In this document: piece after piece, positions 47,141 to 57,987 of the stretch
How positions within the stretch are numbered: the stretch's first letter is position 1
Layout of the letters: every line of letters begins with the position of its first letter
Origin: Polytrichum commune
Lineage: Eukaryota; Streptophyta; Polytrichopsida; Polytrichales; Polytrichaceae
Direction of reading: 5' to 3'
DNA: 64,000 nt
NCBI GenBank assembly: GCA_950295325.1
Contig: OX485808.1
Coordinates: forward strand, 10,420,501 to 10,484,500
Program-made: the position numbers and the translations under genes
Notes under the pieces: model-generated
Told to the model about the DNA's origin: nothing
Databases searched by the model: none
Seen by the model: the letters and a program-made list of their open reading frames with translations, nothing else

Positions 47141-50100
47141 CAAATTTGACGGTCCAGAGATCGAGAGATGCTATACTACAGCCTAGCTGCTACAATCAAT
47201 CACAATATTGTGCTTGTTTTGAGGATCAGTGAATTCGGAGGTGAACAGAATACGGTACTTACTTATACTAAACTAAGTCTGTAACGCTATCATGTCTCCT
47301 TGAGCAGCTGGAGAGTCAGGGTCTGCAGTGGTGCATGCGATAAATTCCCACATGTCTAATTAAAATTACTCCACTTCTTGGCGCCGAGCTGCAACATGGT
47401 ATGTGCTGCTGGTACAATGTGAACCTTGTGTAGAAGCCCAAATTTAGCATTGCATCTCACGTTACTTGTACGCATGAGTCTCGGACTCCGGGTCAAATGG
47501 GCCACCTCTTCACATGTTGACTCTTACAGATAGATATTCATCGTGTGCAGCTAATTGAATCTTGTTACAAATTTGACGTTCCTGCAGCTTGCCTAGAAAT
47601 TCGAATTATACTATTCGCCCTATCAACAATTTCATTTAAGGGTGAGTTTCCATGTATGCTGCTTGCCCACCAGACTCTGGTGCCAAAATTAAGGACAAAT
47701 GAAGATGAATTATGATGGAGTAGGGCTTGCATGTGCCAACCAATTTTTATTATGCTAAGCGTTTAGTGGGCACATGAAAGTCTACCAATGCTCATAACCT
47801 CCACATTCTAGTAGGCAACCACAATCTGGTTGATTTATTATCTTCATGAGAACACATCCAGCCCAGTATTACCTAGAATCTAGTGGGTCGATGATGGACA
47901 TGGAAATCCACGCTAAATACTGCAGCCTCTTCATGTTTAATCTTGAGAAGTGGACTTCCTTTGACTTGGGATTCTTGATTCTGGTGAGACCATCATCTTA
48001 CCAGTTTTAGTATAATATCTTACACTAACTGTAATTCAGTACTTACTGTTGATGATGACCTTGACTAGGCCACTGGAGCTTTTGACCAATGTTGACATTC
48101 TTTAAAGTTTGGATCATTATGTCCTAGAAGGTACAATAAACACATGTACTTGACCTGTCTAAATCCTTGTAATGTGGAAACTCACGGTTCGTACTGCAGT
48201 TTGTGATAGATCTTTTCTGTTTTATGAATGCCCACACTGCTGTGCAGGTGCAATGAAATTATATAATGTCATAATGTGACTTGTTGCCATACTGACAGAA
48301 GATGTCTTGTGGGTGGCTACTTTAGCAAGGAATGAGGGAGAAATTAGTAAGAAAGTATGGAAGTTCTGTAAGGTCACTGCTGTTCGAGAAGTACGAAGTA
48401 TGAATGTATGACGTACAGGATCGGAGAGTTGTCTTGAATGGGTCCTTCTTTCCTGGAGAACTGAGCTAAAAACTACACTGACTATCCTATAGTGAGGGCT
48501 GGCTAATAGTGCGTGTGGGAAATAAGGGAAGGTGAAATTATATTTCTTTATGCTATGAAGTTAGTGCCACCAGAAGATCTAGGGCTTGTGCAAAGTACAG
48601 AGTTTTCGACATTGTTTTTACCATATTTTGATAAGTAACAATGTTTCCACACCAATTTAAAACGCATGAAGTTGCGCTGTTGCTGCACCATCATGAATGA
48701 TTCTTAAAGTTGCAACCTCAGGCTTCAAAGTACTTTTGAGCACATCACTAATTTTCTTAAAATGTATGGTGAATGAGAATCTCTTCATGAATTTGGTATC
48801 ACTTAGTAACAATTTCAGGCCTCACTAATTTTGAGATTTAGCAACATAGTGCGTGTTTTGGGAATGAGTACTACGCGCACTAAATGGGATAATCAGTGTA
48901 GCTGCAATGTCTCCGAAACATTCATTCTCAAGCTTTCAGTTTTTGAAATGAGGATACGCAAACAGCAAACGTTCATCAGGTGCTTCACAGTTGCACCGTA
49001 TGTACTCATAATATATAGTTGAAGTTCACATAGATATATGAGGCGGCTGCGAATGCATTCGGTTCACGCACATAAGGCCAATGAAATGTGTTATGAGGCC
49101 ATCATCTTTCAGGGAAGCGATCAGATCTTTTTCAAGAACATCAAGTTTGATTACTTTCAGCTAGTTACAGATTTGGTGTATTGCAACATTGGTTGTAAAT
49201 TCTGGTCGTACGATTCAAATAGTAAGGTGCAAATAGATAATGACTTAGAGGCGAATAAATTGAGTGATGAAACCTGCATATGATTTCCAGAGAATATTAG
49301 GTGGAAGACGTACAGCACCACTTGTACCTTACAAATCACTACAGTAGTGAATCGCTCCATTATGTGTCAGCTTCAGAAAAGATTATGGAGTATACTCTGT
49401 ATTGGTGAAGGAGACCATTCTGAGCTGATTCTCGTGATGAGAAAGAGAGAACATCATGTTATAATTTAGTCAAGGAGGCTATCTGCATGAATTGGTTGTC
49501 CTAAGGATGTATATGGAAGTGAAGGGGACCAATCACCATGACCACATCGTGACCTGGACATGAAGAGATTGTAATGAACGGTGAATTGAAACATGAGGCA
49601 ACAAAGAGTTCATGCCTGATCAAGCAGAAGTACACACGGAAGAATTTATAGAATGGGAACCATATGAAATTCAATGAAAATTGGATTTAAAGGGACACAA
49701 TTATCTTACAGGTTACTATTATCTTCCTATGGCCAGATCTTCAGGTAACCTGAAGCGCCAATTCTTCGAAAGCACAAAATGTTTATGGAACCAGCATGAG
49801 GATAGGATGAGCTTACAAAAAACTAATTTCTTCAAGCGCCGAGTCTGGGCCCAACCATGGTAAAAATTGCCACATGTTCAGAAATCTGCTTATTGAGCAA
49901 ATTCCTCCCAGTCTTCCTCCTCTTGAACTGTGGCTAAAGCTTTAATATACTTCCAAGTTTTCTGTAATTGGATAGCTTTGCAGTTACATGATTCAGCTCA
50001 GTCTGCAAGCAAGGAGCACTCAAGACAAGGTGTTTTGCCATCAGGATGATCATGACTTAGATCGCCGACCTTCTGTCTGCAGTACGAAGAAGACTAGGAC

Positions 50101-50260
50101 ATGAGATGTCTATTCAACTTTCCTCCATGACCTGCTGAAAATTTCTGGAAATTGCAGTAAACTTCTCCACACAGATGACCATCTCGCAATTTCAAGTGGT
50201 GAAGAAGCTGTAGAAAATGGCCCAAAGATTGCTCTGAAAGTATATGGAGATGGCCCAGTG

Positions 50261-50424
50261 AACCACATGAAAGTCTTGGGGTCATTCCTCTCCTTAAAGA
50301 CTTACAACTTCTAGTGGTGAAGGCAGTAGCTGATGAGGTAATTGTCAACACTCCTTGCCACACAAGTTTTCAACTTCATCTTCAAGGAGAGAAAGACCCA
50401 AAGACTCTCAAATGATTCACACAC
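50261..50424. repeat. Inverted-repeat pair 2
   Basis: ACCACATGAAAGTCTTGGGG-TCATTCCTCTC (50262 onward) faces GGAGAGAAAGACCCAAAGAC-TCTCAAATGATTCACAC (50386-50423), the same arm family as at 43864 and 51663. Confidence 0.65.
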
Positions 50425-51662
50425 TTAATATTGTCGAATGATAGAACTCTTAAATCTGCAAATGTCGCTGCCATAGCCTCCTTCAGCACACTCCCTCCTT
50501 GGAATAACATCGCCGTTTGGTTGAACATGGAATACTATATATGAAGAGCACATCAGTCTTTGCAGCAAGGCACGTGGAGAGCTCTATTTTTCCTTCCCAC
50601 ACAAGTTTTTATAGCTGCTGCGAAACAGTAGATTGGCTAATAGAAAATTGGAATGACATTTATATATCCAGAGGCATCTTTGTCAATCTCTAGCTAGCCT
50701 TAAAGGATAAGCTTGTGTGCCTTTAGGTGAACAGGCGACTCTGGTCTTCAACTAATGTGAAAGGTATGTTTCTCCTTCCTATTGAAATCTAAGTACGTCA
50801 ATGACATGGTGATGTAGACACCTTCGAAGTGAGTTTTCTTGGGAAGAATTGAGTTCCAAAGTACCTCATTATTTCTCAACAACCAAAGACTAGCTCATAA
50901 TTGTGAAGTCGATCGATATTAAGATGAGAGGAAAAAGGTAAATAAGTGCACGATTTTCGTTTCAGGAGTTCATTTGTCACCGACTACATCATTCCCTCAG
51001 AATCGATATTGACTAATTGAATCATTCAGAGCTCTAATTGACGTTCTTTGGTCAACATTTAATTAGCGCTGTTCTCAATCTGCATATTATCCAAGAAAGA
51101 GTTATTACCTCTAATGCTAAATGCTGAATAACTCCACATTAGACAGTATAATTCAGGAAAAGCAATAAAGAACTGGAACAATCTCATACACAGAACAAAT
51201 AATCTTCTAATCTACGGTTAGAGTTACAATTTCTTGCCTGATGTCTGTCGACGATACAACAACTTTGATATTTGCAAGAAACTGGGGTTAATCTGCATCT
51301 TAGCCAAGTGCTTTCTTAATCATCCTAAGACTCATCATGTTGTACGAACAAATCTCATGATGAATATCATGATCAAGCTCCTTAATATCACAGCATGTTC
51401 ACCAAAAGAACCTTCGAATGTGATCAACAGGAGAGAGAAGAAAACAGAAATCATAACGTCGCTAAGTGGATGCTTCATACAACAAACCCTGCAATGTGCT
51501 GAATCTTGCCTGAATACGGTTGGTTGCAGAAGCCTGATGGAGCGCCGAATATGAAGCAAGCGCAACAGCTAGGGTCACCTCGAACAGGGTCTGTTGGCTA
51601 GCGCCTCCTGCATATATTGCAGATAGGTATGAATATCCAGCCTGGTACTGGTTCTGAAAGTT

Positions 51663-51878
51663 AACCACATGAAAGTCCTGGGGTCATTTCTCTCTTCAAA
51701 AGTGATGTCGATCGAAACACTGAAAAAGCGATTCGTTGCACAATAACTTGTACTTACGGCTGCTTCAAGTATATGAGATCACAACGTAGTCGTATGACCT
51801 ATATACCTTATAACAATCTTCGTACTCGATCAACCCGTGAGGAGAGAAAGACCCCAAGACGCTCGTGTGATTCACACA
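51663..51878. repeat. Inverted-repeat pair 3
   Basis: AACCACATGAAAGTCCTGGG-GTCATTTCTCTCTTC (51663-51697) faces GGAGAGAAAGACCCCAAGAC-GCTCGTGTGATTCACAC (51841-51877). The enclosed 143 bp differ from those of the other two pairs. Confidence 0.65.
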
Positions 51879-52847
51879 ATCTTTCGTCAGTTTGTTATCT
51901 GACCCCTTGAAGCTGGAGATCGTTTGTTATTGCTTTCCCTAGCCTGTAGTTCACAATCTGCAAGCAGTCAGAACAAGTAGGGAAGCCAGAGACCAAGGTA
52001 AGCAAGTAAAAGGTTTGCACTGTCAATTGCGTTTGGAGGACAGAAATCTACTGGTAAGGTATCTTTTTGCGGTTCGTTTGAACAACTATCGGAGGTTGGG
52101 CTGTAGCTTTTAAAGATACGGAAGGAAGGGGCTAAGAATGTCTGGAAGTCTGAAATCTGCAGCGGTAGCGAAGAGTACTATCCACTCGTGCAACATGCAC
52201 ATCTGCACAAGTGCCACTCTCAAGTACACCTTCATGTGTACGTTGCAGCAGCTTAGCACTGGTATGAGCATGAATAATTTGATAAATCAGGTATGAATCC
52301 AGGAAGACATGATCTTGTACACGTTCTACAGCCGTGTTTGACGGCCCTCAATGTACCAGCCAATTCCTGCAAACAGTAGTGACGACAAAATCATCTTGGG
52401 CTGTAGGAGATAATTTACTTGTTTAGGATTAATCTTGCAGTGGTGTACATCCTTGTAACATCATCAGCTATGGGTACTAGGTTACAGAGCCGGTCAAACG
52501 ACCTGACCCTAAACTCTGGGGTTCTGAGCCTCTTCTAGCTACCTGCAGATTGTATCTTGTCCTAAGTCGAGCCTAGCAATGAAAGTCTTCCTTTGGACCT
52601 AAATGTCGACACAGAAAAGCTGAACCGCTGAAAGCCAAGTGGTTTGAATCTGTATCATTCATCTGTGCAAAAACTTGACCTCCAGCTTCAACTATAATGA
52701 CACTGGTCACTGCTGGAATCAAACCTGATGAAACCGGCCTGAAATATGGGCTGTTGCAGTACTTGTACGGCTATAACAGTGCCTAGGTAACACTTATATT
52801 ACCTCTTCAGAGCTTCTTCTTGCAGAAAGCAAAATGCTTGAAGGCTG

Positions 52848-53165
52848 AGAAGAAATGGAGGCAAAATATTACATTCTCAACATTTTACATGTACATGTAG
52901 AAACTGCACATGTGGGCCACCCTATGATGAGCTACACAGTTAAGTTACTGCCAAATTGTGCACCGAGCTGCACGGATCATCTTCAGCTAATTCGATCGGA
53001 ACCACTGGAGAGATCACTGCGGAAGGCTGTGAGAAATGGGGGCAAAATGAACACTATTGATCGATTTCACATGTAGGCCAGTCTGATGAGCTAGTTAAAT
53101 TACTGCCAAATTGTATACCGAGCACGGATCATCATCATCGTCAGCTTCGAGTTGGATCAAGCACT
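52848..53165 (+). repeat. Tandem duplication of ~180 bp
   Basis: AGAAATGGAGGCAAAATAT and AGAAATGGGGGCAAAATGA start two units near 52850 and 53032. Both continue with TTTTACATGTA- or TTTCACATGTA-like blocks, GATGAGCTA, TTACTGCCAAATTGT, ACCGAGC, CACGGATCATC and CACTGGAGAG. Confidence 0.75.
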
Positions 53166-53557
53166 GGAGAGTCACAGACGGACTGCAGGAGTTATTGATA
53201 AGCTGTGATGACGGTCAAGGTGTCTACAGTTATGTGGGGAATGGTCAATGTGTCAGAACTGGTCGTCCGCTTGACCCGGCGTCTGGGAATGTTGTGAAGC
53301 GTGCGATGGTATAGTGGACAGTGGACAGGGTTAGGGTTAGGCTGCATTAATAAGGCCAGAATATCGTATCCAGCGCCCTGGCCTACGGAAAAGCTCACGG
53401 ACTGCAGCGTGCGAATGGCCAGGGAATCTGACATAGTGGCTCTGCTACTTCCCGGGGAGGCGTCCTGGACATCTGCAAAGCTCCGCCATAACTTAGTCTT
53501 ATCGACTACAGACACATTGCGGAACTCCCGCGCAGTACTCGACTCAAGAAGAACACA

Positions 53558-54432
53558 AAAAGCTTTGCCCAGTTTCTCGCTACACTTGTAAGTAGTAAGT
53601 TAAGTACCAACTGCCTGCAGCAACGATCATCATCATAACTTCAGTGACGCACAGCAAAATTTCAGTGCTGAAGAAGATTCCCAGGCTTCCAAAATCAGTA
53701 ATTCTTATGGACCTGCCTACATTATATTACAAGTCGAGGCTATACACGTTCGGAATCGCCGGTTCCGAAAACAGAGATCGGTGGCCAAGGTAAAAGTATC
53801 ATGGCCTTGACGTGTGCCTACTACTAACCTTGTGGAGCTTGGTTTCAAGGTTGGTCCCTCTTTTATTGGGTAGAAACGTCCATTTTCAACTCCGATTCAA
53901 CTCCAAGCCGAGACGGCGGTTTAATAAGGCATAAAGCATTACCTCCGTATCCCATTGGAGTTGAAAACAGACGGTTTTAACCAGAAAGGAGGGACCGACC
54001 TTGAAACCAGAATTCTTTTACCTTTTCCCACCCGGCGTTGTCGAACGTGTCTAGCCTGCCCTACAGCAGCTAGAATTGACATTGGTTCTATTAATATCAT
54101 TGTGTTCCTATATACAGTATGTTGGAGTCATGTAAGATGGTTTAGTTTCCTTTGTTATTGATGCCGAAATTATGGTTAATTTGCATCTCACCTTGCTAAT
54201 TTCACGTGCCTGCACACAAAATTTCACTGCTGAAGATTCCCTTTCCGAAGAAGCTTTGCCCGGTTTCTTGCTACAGTTTGTACCAACTGCCAACGATCAT
54301 TATAATTAGACTCCGGAGTCTGCACAGCACAATTTCAGTGCAGAAGATTCCCCGTCAGAAATCAGAAACTCTTTTGGACTATATCAGCAGCTAATATTGA
54401 CTTTGGTTCTAATAATATCTCTGTTTCTATAC
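53558..54432 (+). repeat. Diverged direct duplication with internal loss
   Basis: Sequence at 53560-53700 (AAGCTTTGCCCAGTTTCTCG, CCAACTGCC, AACGATCATCAT, GCACAGCAAAATTTCAGTGC) recurs at 54248-54350. The block at 54062-54117 (CAGCAGCTAGAATTGACATT) recurs at 54382-54432. The second copy lacks the roughly 350 bp between these blocks. Its right end coincides with the left end of the pogo-like element. Confidence 0.6.
53841..54008. repeat. Long imperfect hairpin
   Basis: Arms of about 52 bp at 53841-53893 (GGTTTCAAGGTTGGTCCCTC ... TTTTCAACTCC) and 53957-54008 (GGAGTTGAAAACAGACGG ... GGAGGGACCGACCTTGAAAC) are reverse complements with some mismatches. They are separated by about 63 bp. This could be a small MITE or a plant-style microRNA precursor. 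Confidence 0.7.
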
Positions 54433-55204
54433 AGTCTAACCTTGATAATATCACACCATCCGTTTCACCATAAAGTGTGATATAAACAAGGTGTGACATA
54501 TTTGATAATGTCACATTTTGAAGATTTGTGCATAATGTGATATTATCAAAAAAAAAGGAGAAATATAACAAATACAAGACTTCAATGTTTTTGAATGTAA
54601 AATATAATTCAAAATTGTGAATAACAACAACAACACATCATAATGTGTCATTGAGATCAGGTAAAGACCTCTCACTAGAGACAAAGAAGCTTCCAATGTC
54701 ACATTGTTTTAATGATGTTAAATGTCCAACACCAATTCTAATGAGTTTGTCATGGATTTTTTCCTTTCCTAACAACTCCTGAGTGTTGAAAATCTGAGAA
54801 CCTTGGCTAGCCATAAAATTCAAAACATCTTTAGCATATTTTTGTGCATCGCTTACCTTCACTACTTTAGACTCATCATCACTGCTATCAACGATCAATG
54901 GGTCTTCTTCCATGGAATAAAAGTACATGTTCGCCATCTTGCACTAATTGCACAAGCTCCTCAGTAGAATATTCCACCTGAAAATCATCTTCACCTTCCA
55001 TGTTTATGTACTCACCATCACATACAATCCATTCATATTTGATATTATCACATTTACACTACGGATTTTGGAAAAAATAGTGACATTATCAAGGGTGATA
55101 GGGATAATAACAAGGGAGTTTTACACTAAGAAAATCGGTTTCAAACTTTTAAGTGACAATATCAAGGTGTTCTATTAACAAGGGTGACATTATCAAGAAC
55201 ACTA
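54432..55204 (-). mobile_element. Small pogo-like (Tc1/mariner) DNA transposon
   Basis: The left end CAGTCTAACCTTGATAATAT mirrors the right end (complement TAGTGTTCTTGATAATGTCA). Both ends abut a TA dinucleotide, as expected for this superfamily. Many subterminal GATAATRTCAC motifs occur. The ends resemble plant pogo elements (CAGT-NN-AACCT). A 99-codon frame on the minus strand (54938-54638; DAQKYAKDVLNFMASQG, KIHDKLIRIGVGHLTSLKQC) looks like the C-terminus of a pogo/Tigger transposase, so this 773-bp element is an internally deleted derivative. Confidence 0.6.
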
Positions 55205-55796
55205 TATTCGTTAAATTGAGACTTTTTGGGCATTTTGAGACATTCACATAAATAAGAACAAGGATAAATGGAACACATATTGGAGAAAGTTGTAAGATGC
55301 GAACACTTTGTGTCGGGTATTTAGAACAAGAACCCCATTAATAACTCATATTTGGGATTGTTTAGGATGCGCAATCCAAACCTTAGGCCAAATTGAAGGG
55401 GAAATCTTAAAACATTCATATTATCGCACACAAAATATGAGATCTTGTATGAATATGTTTTAGGTAGGGCACTCCAAACCCTTAGACCATATTGAAGGGG
55501 AACTATGTGAACCAATATAATATAACATACAAAATATTCCAAACTCATATTTGTGATGGTTTAGTTAGGGCAATCCAAACCTTGGACCATATTGAAGGGG
55601 AAATCATGTGACACTTATATTATTGCAAAAAAAACATACAAAGTATGGCATGTAAAATGCATAGCATGCTAACACCACACATACATTGGATAGTGCGACC
55701 CAAAATGATGTTGCCTATGGCCCAAAACCCTACGCCTACTATGGCCTATCTAGCCTCGGAGATTGCCTCTTTTTCTTTTGTTTTTTTATCTTTTGC
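55205..55796. other. Intergenic DNA with tandem repeat
   Basis: No gene is seen. It contains the 100-bp tandem repeat and AT-rich flanks, and lies just past the 3' end of the last minus-strand exon. Confidence 0.5.
55340..55650 (+). repeat. Three tandem ~100-bp units
   Basis: Units are anchored by GGGCAATCCAAACCTT-like sequence at 55372, 55470 and 55571. Each continues with GACCATATTGAAGGGGAAAT and an ATATTAT...CATACAAAATAT tail. Confidence 0.8.
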
Positions 55797-56583
55797 CTAT
55801 TTTTCTTTTGCCTCTTTTTCTTTTGCTGCGGCTTCTTTTGCTCGCATTGCTTCAACATTCCTGAAAATCTCCGCCCCGCGACTATAGCCATTCTTGGGGT
55901 GACCGCCATCCATAAGACATTTTGGAGTCCGTCGGCCGCCCGAAATATACGTTGAAGAATTCGAATACGATGAAGTGGATTGTCTCGCATTTCTGGTCAT
56001 GGCGTACATACGCTCGAACTCGATGGACGCACTAGACCGCATAGGTTTACGGGTGGGAGCAACCTGCAACGCGTCATTGCAAGACCACATGTGTTAGTTT
56101 AGGGAGGAAGACCCAAACGTGTCACACGATCATTTTTTAAGTGCAAAATGATTGTAATGCGCGGTTAACCATGTTTTAGAGAGGGGGGGGGTTCACCTTG
56201 TCACCAGGGGCATTCCCATCGGAGTTGGCAAGGAGGGGCAAGGCGTCCCGCAAAGGAATAGGAAGGGTTCCACTCTTCGTTGGCCGTGCGTCCATCCGCA
56301 GCCGCCGTTGAGGTGTAATACTTCCGCCGGGCCGAGAGGGGGATGTCCGGACGCATTTGCGATTTATGCCCTTGAGCGGCGACGGGGACGGAGATCGCCG
56401 TAAGATTTGCTTGGGTGGGGGGCTATCGACGACGCCGGCGTCAATAGGCTCCTTGGAGTAGTCAATGGTTGACGCGGCGTCGTAAACGGTCTCGTAGAAG
56501 AAGCTCCCCAACTCTGACTCGCTGACGATGTCAATCGAGGGCTCCAAACGCTGGCGCAAAAAAGGAAACGAAACAAAACCCAA
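55797..56583 (-). CDS. Two-exon hypothetical protein or 3' exons of the upstream gene
   Basis: Two exons on the minus strand join in phase 0: 56550-56197 (donor GACAAG|GTGAAC) and 56063-55797 (acceptor TTGCAG|GTTGCT), ending in TAG. If translation starts at the ATG at 56583, the product is about 217 residues. It has an N-terminal segment with EPSIDIVSESELGSFFYE, a Ser/Pro/Arg-rich middle (RRSPSPSPLKG, RPGGSITPQRRLRM) and a C-terminus of Lys/Glu/Ala repeats (AKEAAAKEKEAKEK). I do not recognise the family. A CA microsatellite (56660-56687) and a stop codon separate it from the phosphatase exon. The acceptor-like TTTGCGCCAG before 56550 means it could instead be a downstream exon set reached by alternative splicing. 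Confidence 0.4.
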
Positions 56584-56656
56584 AGGAAGAGGGTTTGCTA
56601 GAGCGCGTGAAAATCAAGATACATATGAAGCATATATTACACAAAGTGGGCGGGCG

Positions 56657-56659
<3 letters not shown>

Positions 56660-56687
<28 letters not shown>
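56660..56687. repeat. CA microsatellite
   Basis: A pure (CA)n tract of about 14 units between the phosphatase stop codon and the next exon. Confidence 0.9.
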
Positions 56688-56691
<4 letters not shown>

Positions 56692-56695
56692 TGCC

Positions 56696-57508
56696 TCAAA
56701 TGAGCTTGTTAAATTTCGCGTGAGAGAACAACTCTCTGTACAAATGGTCTCGTGGATCCAAGTATCTCTCGCCTATCGGATTATTCCTAACAAAATTGTT
56801 TACAGGTAGTCCGCTTCCCCTGAGCGCCTGGAGGTATTTACTAAGGTCTAACAAAAATCGGTCCCGGACCTTCTCGACCGTCCACGTAGGGCAAACTATT
56901 AAGTTGGCCGTCGGGTTCAACATGTTCTTTGCGGCGCTGTCGTCCACCATGAGCGTGTTCTCCCGGGTGGGACGGACGTCGTAGGGGACACCTATCAATG
57001 ACGGACGCTGGTCCCAAAAAATGGGCTTCAAGACCTTGAGGTATTGGGGGGAAGCGGGGTTGTTTGGTTTTTTGACGACTTTGCCGTCCGGTGTGTACAA
57101 TATTCTACAGGCTTCCTGTGCTAGGACCATGCAGGGGGGCTCGATGCCCTTGAAGATGAACTCCACGACTGCATTGGTGTTCTCGGCCTTCATGGAGCTC
57201 CACACGACCACCCACCATCGTTGTTGGGCGATCTGGAGGAAGGTCCGAAGCCACGGGCGGAGGTGAACTAGCTTGCTCTTTATGAACGTGGGCGGCCCGT
57301 CGTAATTCGCGTCCTCGGGTTTGCAAAAGGCCACCGTGGGGGTCCTCGGGCAATGAACGCATTGGACGAGGACCCCGTTGAGGTCTAACACCAGGAACCG
57401 GGTCTTAGGCGGCAAAGGTGGAACGGGTAAAATGGGGGGGACCATCGCGCTACCTTCCTCGCTTCTTGGAGAGGCCCGGCGGGGAGCCGCGACGCTATGC
57501 TCCGATCC
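56696..57508 (-). CDS. FCP1/NLI-like HAD phosphatase domain
   Basis: The frame encodes a HAD-superfamily phosphatase of the FCP1/NLI-interacting-factor type, a family known for dephosphorylating the RNA polymerase II tail and other proteins. From the ATG at 57445 there are 249 residues. RFLVLDLNGVLV (about residue 17) is the nucleophile motif, WWVVVWSSMKAEN is motif II, and NTLMVDDSAAKN is the acidic motif. The usual second Asp of the DxD box is Asn (DLNG), a change that would remove the general acid, so activity is doubtful. An acceptor site (GTCTCCACAG at 57517-57508) puts the frame in phase with the donor at 58000/57999 of the upstream ParB-methyltransferase gene. The domain may therefore be the C-terminus of that protein, or a gene of its own. 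It ends at a clear TGA. Confidence 0.75.
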   Translation of the reverse strand, partial: GSEHSVAAPRRASPRSEEGSAMVPPILPVPPLPPKTRFLVLDLNGVLVQCVHCPRTPTVAFCKPEDANYDGPPTFIKSKLVHLRPWLRTFLQIAQQRWWVVVWSSMKAENTNAVVEFIFKGIEPPCMVLAQEACRILYTPDGKVVKKPNNPASPQYLKVLKPIFWDQRPSLIGVPYDVRPTRENTLMVDDSAAKNMLNPTANLIVCPTWTVEKVRDRFLLDLSKYLQALRGSGLPVNNFVRNNPIGERYLDPRDHLYRELFSHAKFNKLI

Positions 57509-57987
57509 CTGTGGAGACGAGCGACATAAGGCGGGGGAAGACTATGTCATGCTATGTCCACTTAAAGTGAATACAATATTTTCTGTGAAAAATACAAGAA
57601 CCACTATGCATAGGCGGCCATACAAATGCAAGAGGGGGCAAGAGGAAAAAATATACATTTGAACACGAAAACAAACATAAGGGCACAAAATAATAATTTT
57701 ATTGTTTGCAATGCTCTATGTACAAAATGCCTAGGGGTGCGAAGCCGCGTTGAACGATCCATTCAAACTATCCTAATTCAACATCTACAAAATTGTGTGC
57801 ACGCCTCCAAGTTCAAGTAAAATCGTGGGACGGGCGACGTTAGTGATCGTCGGGGGGGGGGGGGCTGAAGGGATGCGAGAGCGGATGGACGGGGTGGGGG
57901 CAGTTCCTCCTAGCTAGGGGGGACACGACCACGGCAACAAGACAATAGACCAGGAGTTTGGGTCGAGCGACCCAAACTGAGGAGGTC

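Larger units (their letters stand above)
39781..54431. other. 14.6-kb stretch without a recognisable gene
   Basis: Neither strand shows an open frame above about 125 codons, and none of the short frames has a family motif. I see no exon chain like those of the neighbouring genes. The stretch holds repeats listed separately: three inverted-repeat pairs (43864-51878), a degenerate tandem array (46845-47140), a tandem duplication (52848-53165), a direct duplication (53558-54432) and a long hairpin (53841-54008). The first few hundred bases are the CCDC39 3' UTR. A non-coding RNA gene is possible, but nothing in the sequence demonstrates one. Confidence 0.5.

Noticed and set aside
53325-53342. 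Telomere-like GGGTTAGGGTTAGG
   Set aside because: Only two units, and not the usual plant TTTAGGG form. Chance or a minor motif.
55686-55990. Plus-strand Phe/Ser-rich frames and a second minus frame around 55740-55990
   Set aside because: They overlap the Lys/Glu/Ala-repeat exon in other frames. The repeats cause the long shadow frames.
57850-57866. Poly-G run as a possible assembly gap or quadruplex element
   Set aside because: A single homopolymer inside an intron. Nothing else supports a functional G-quadruplex.
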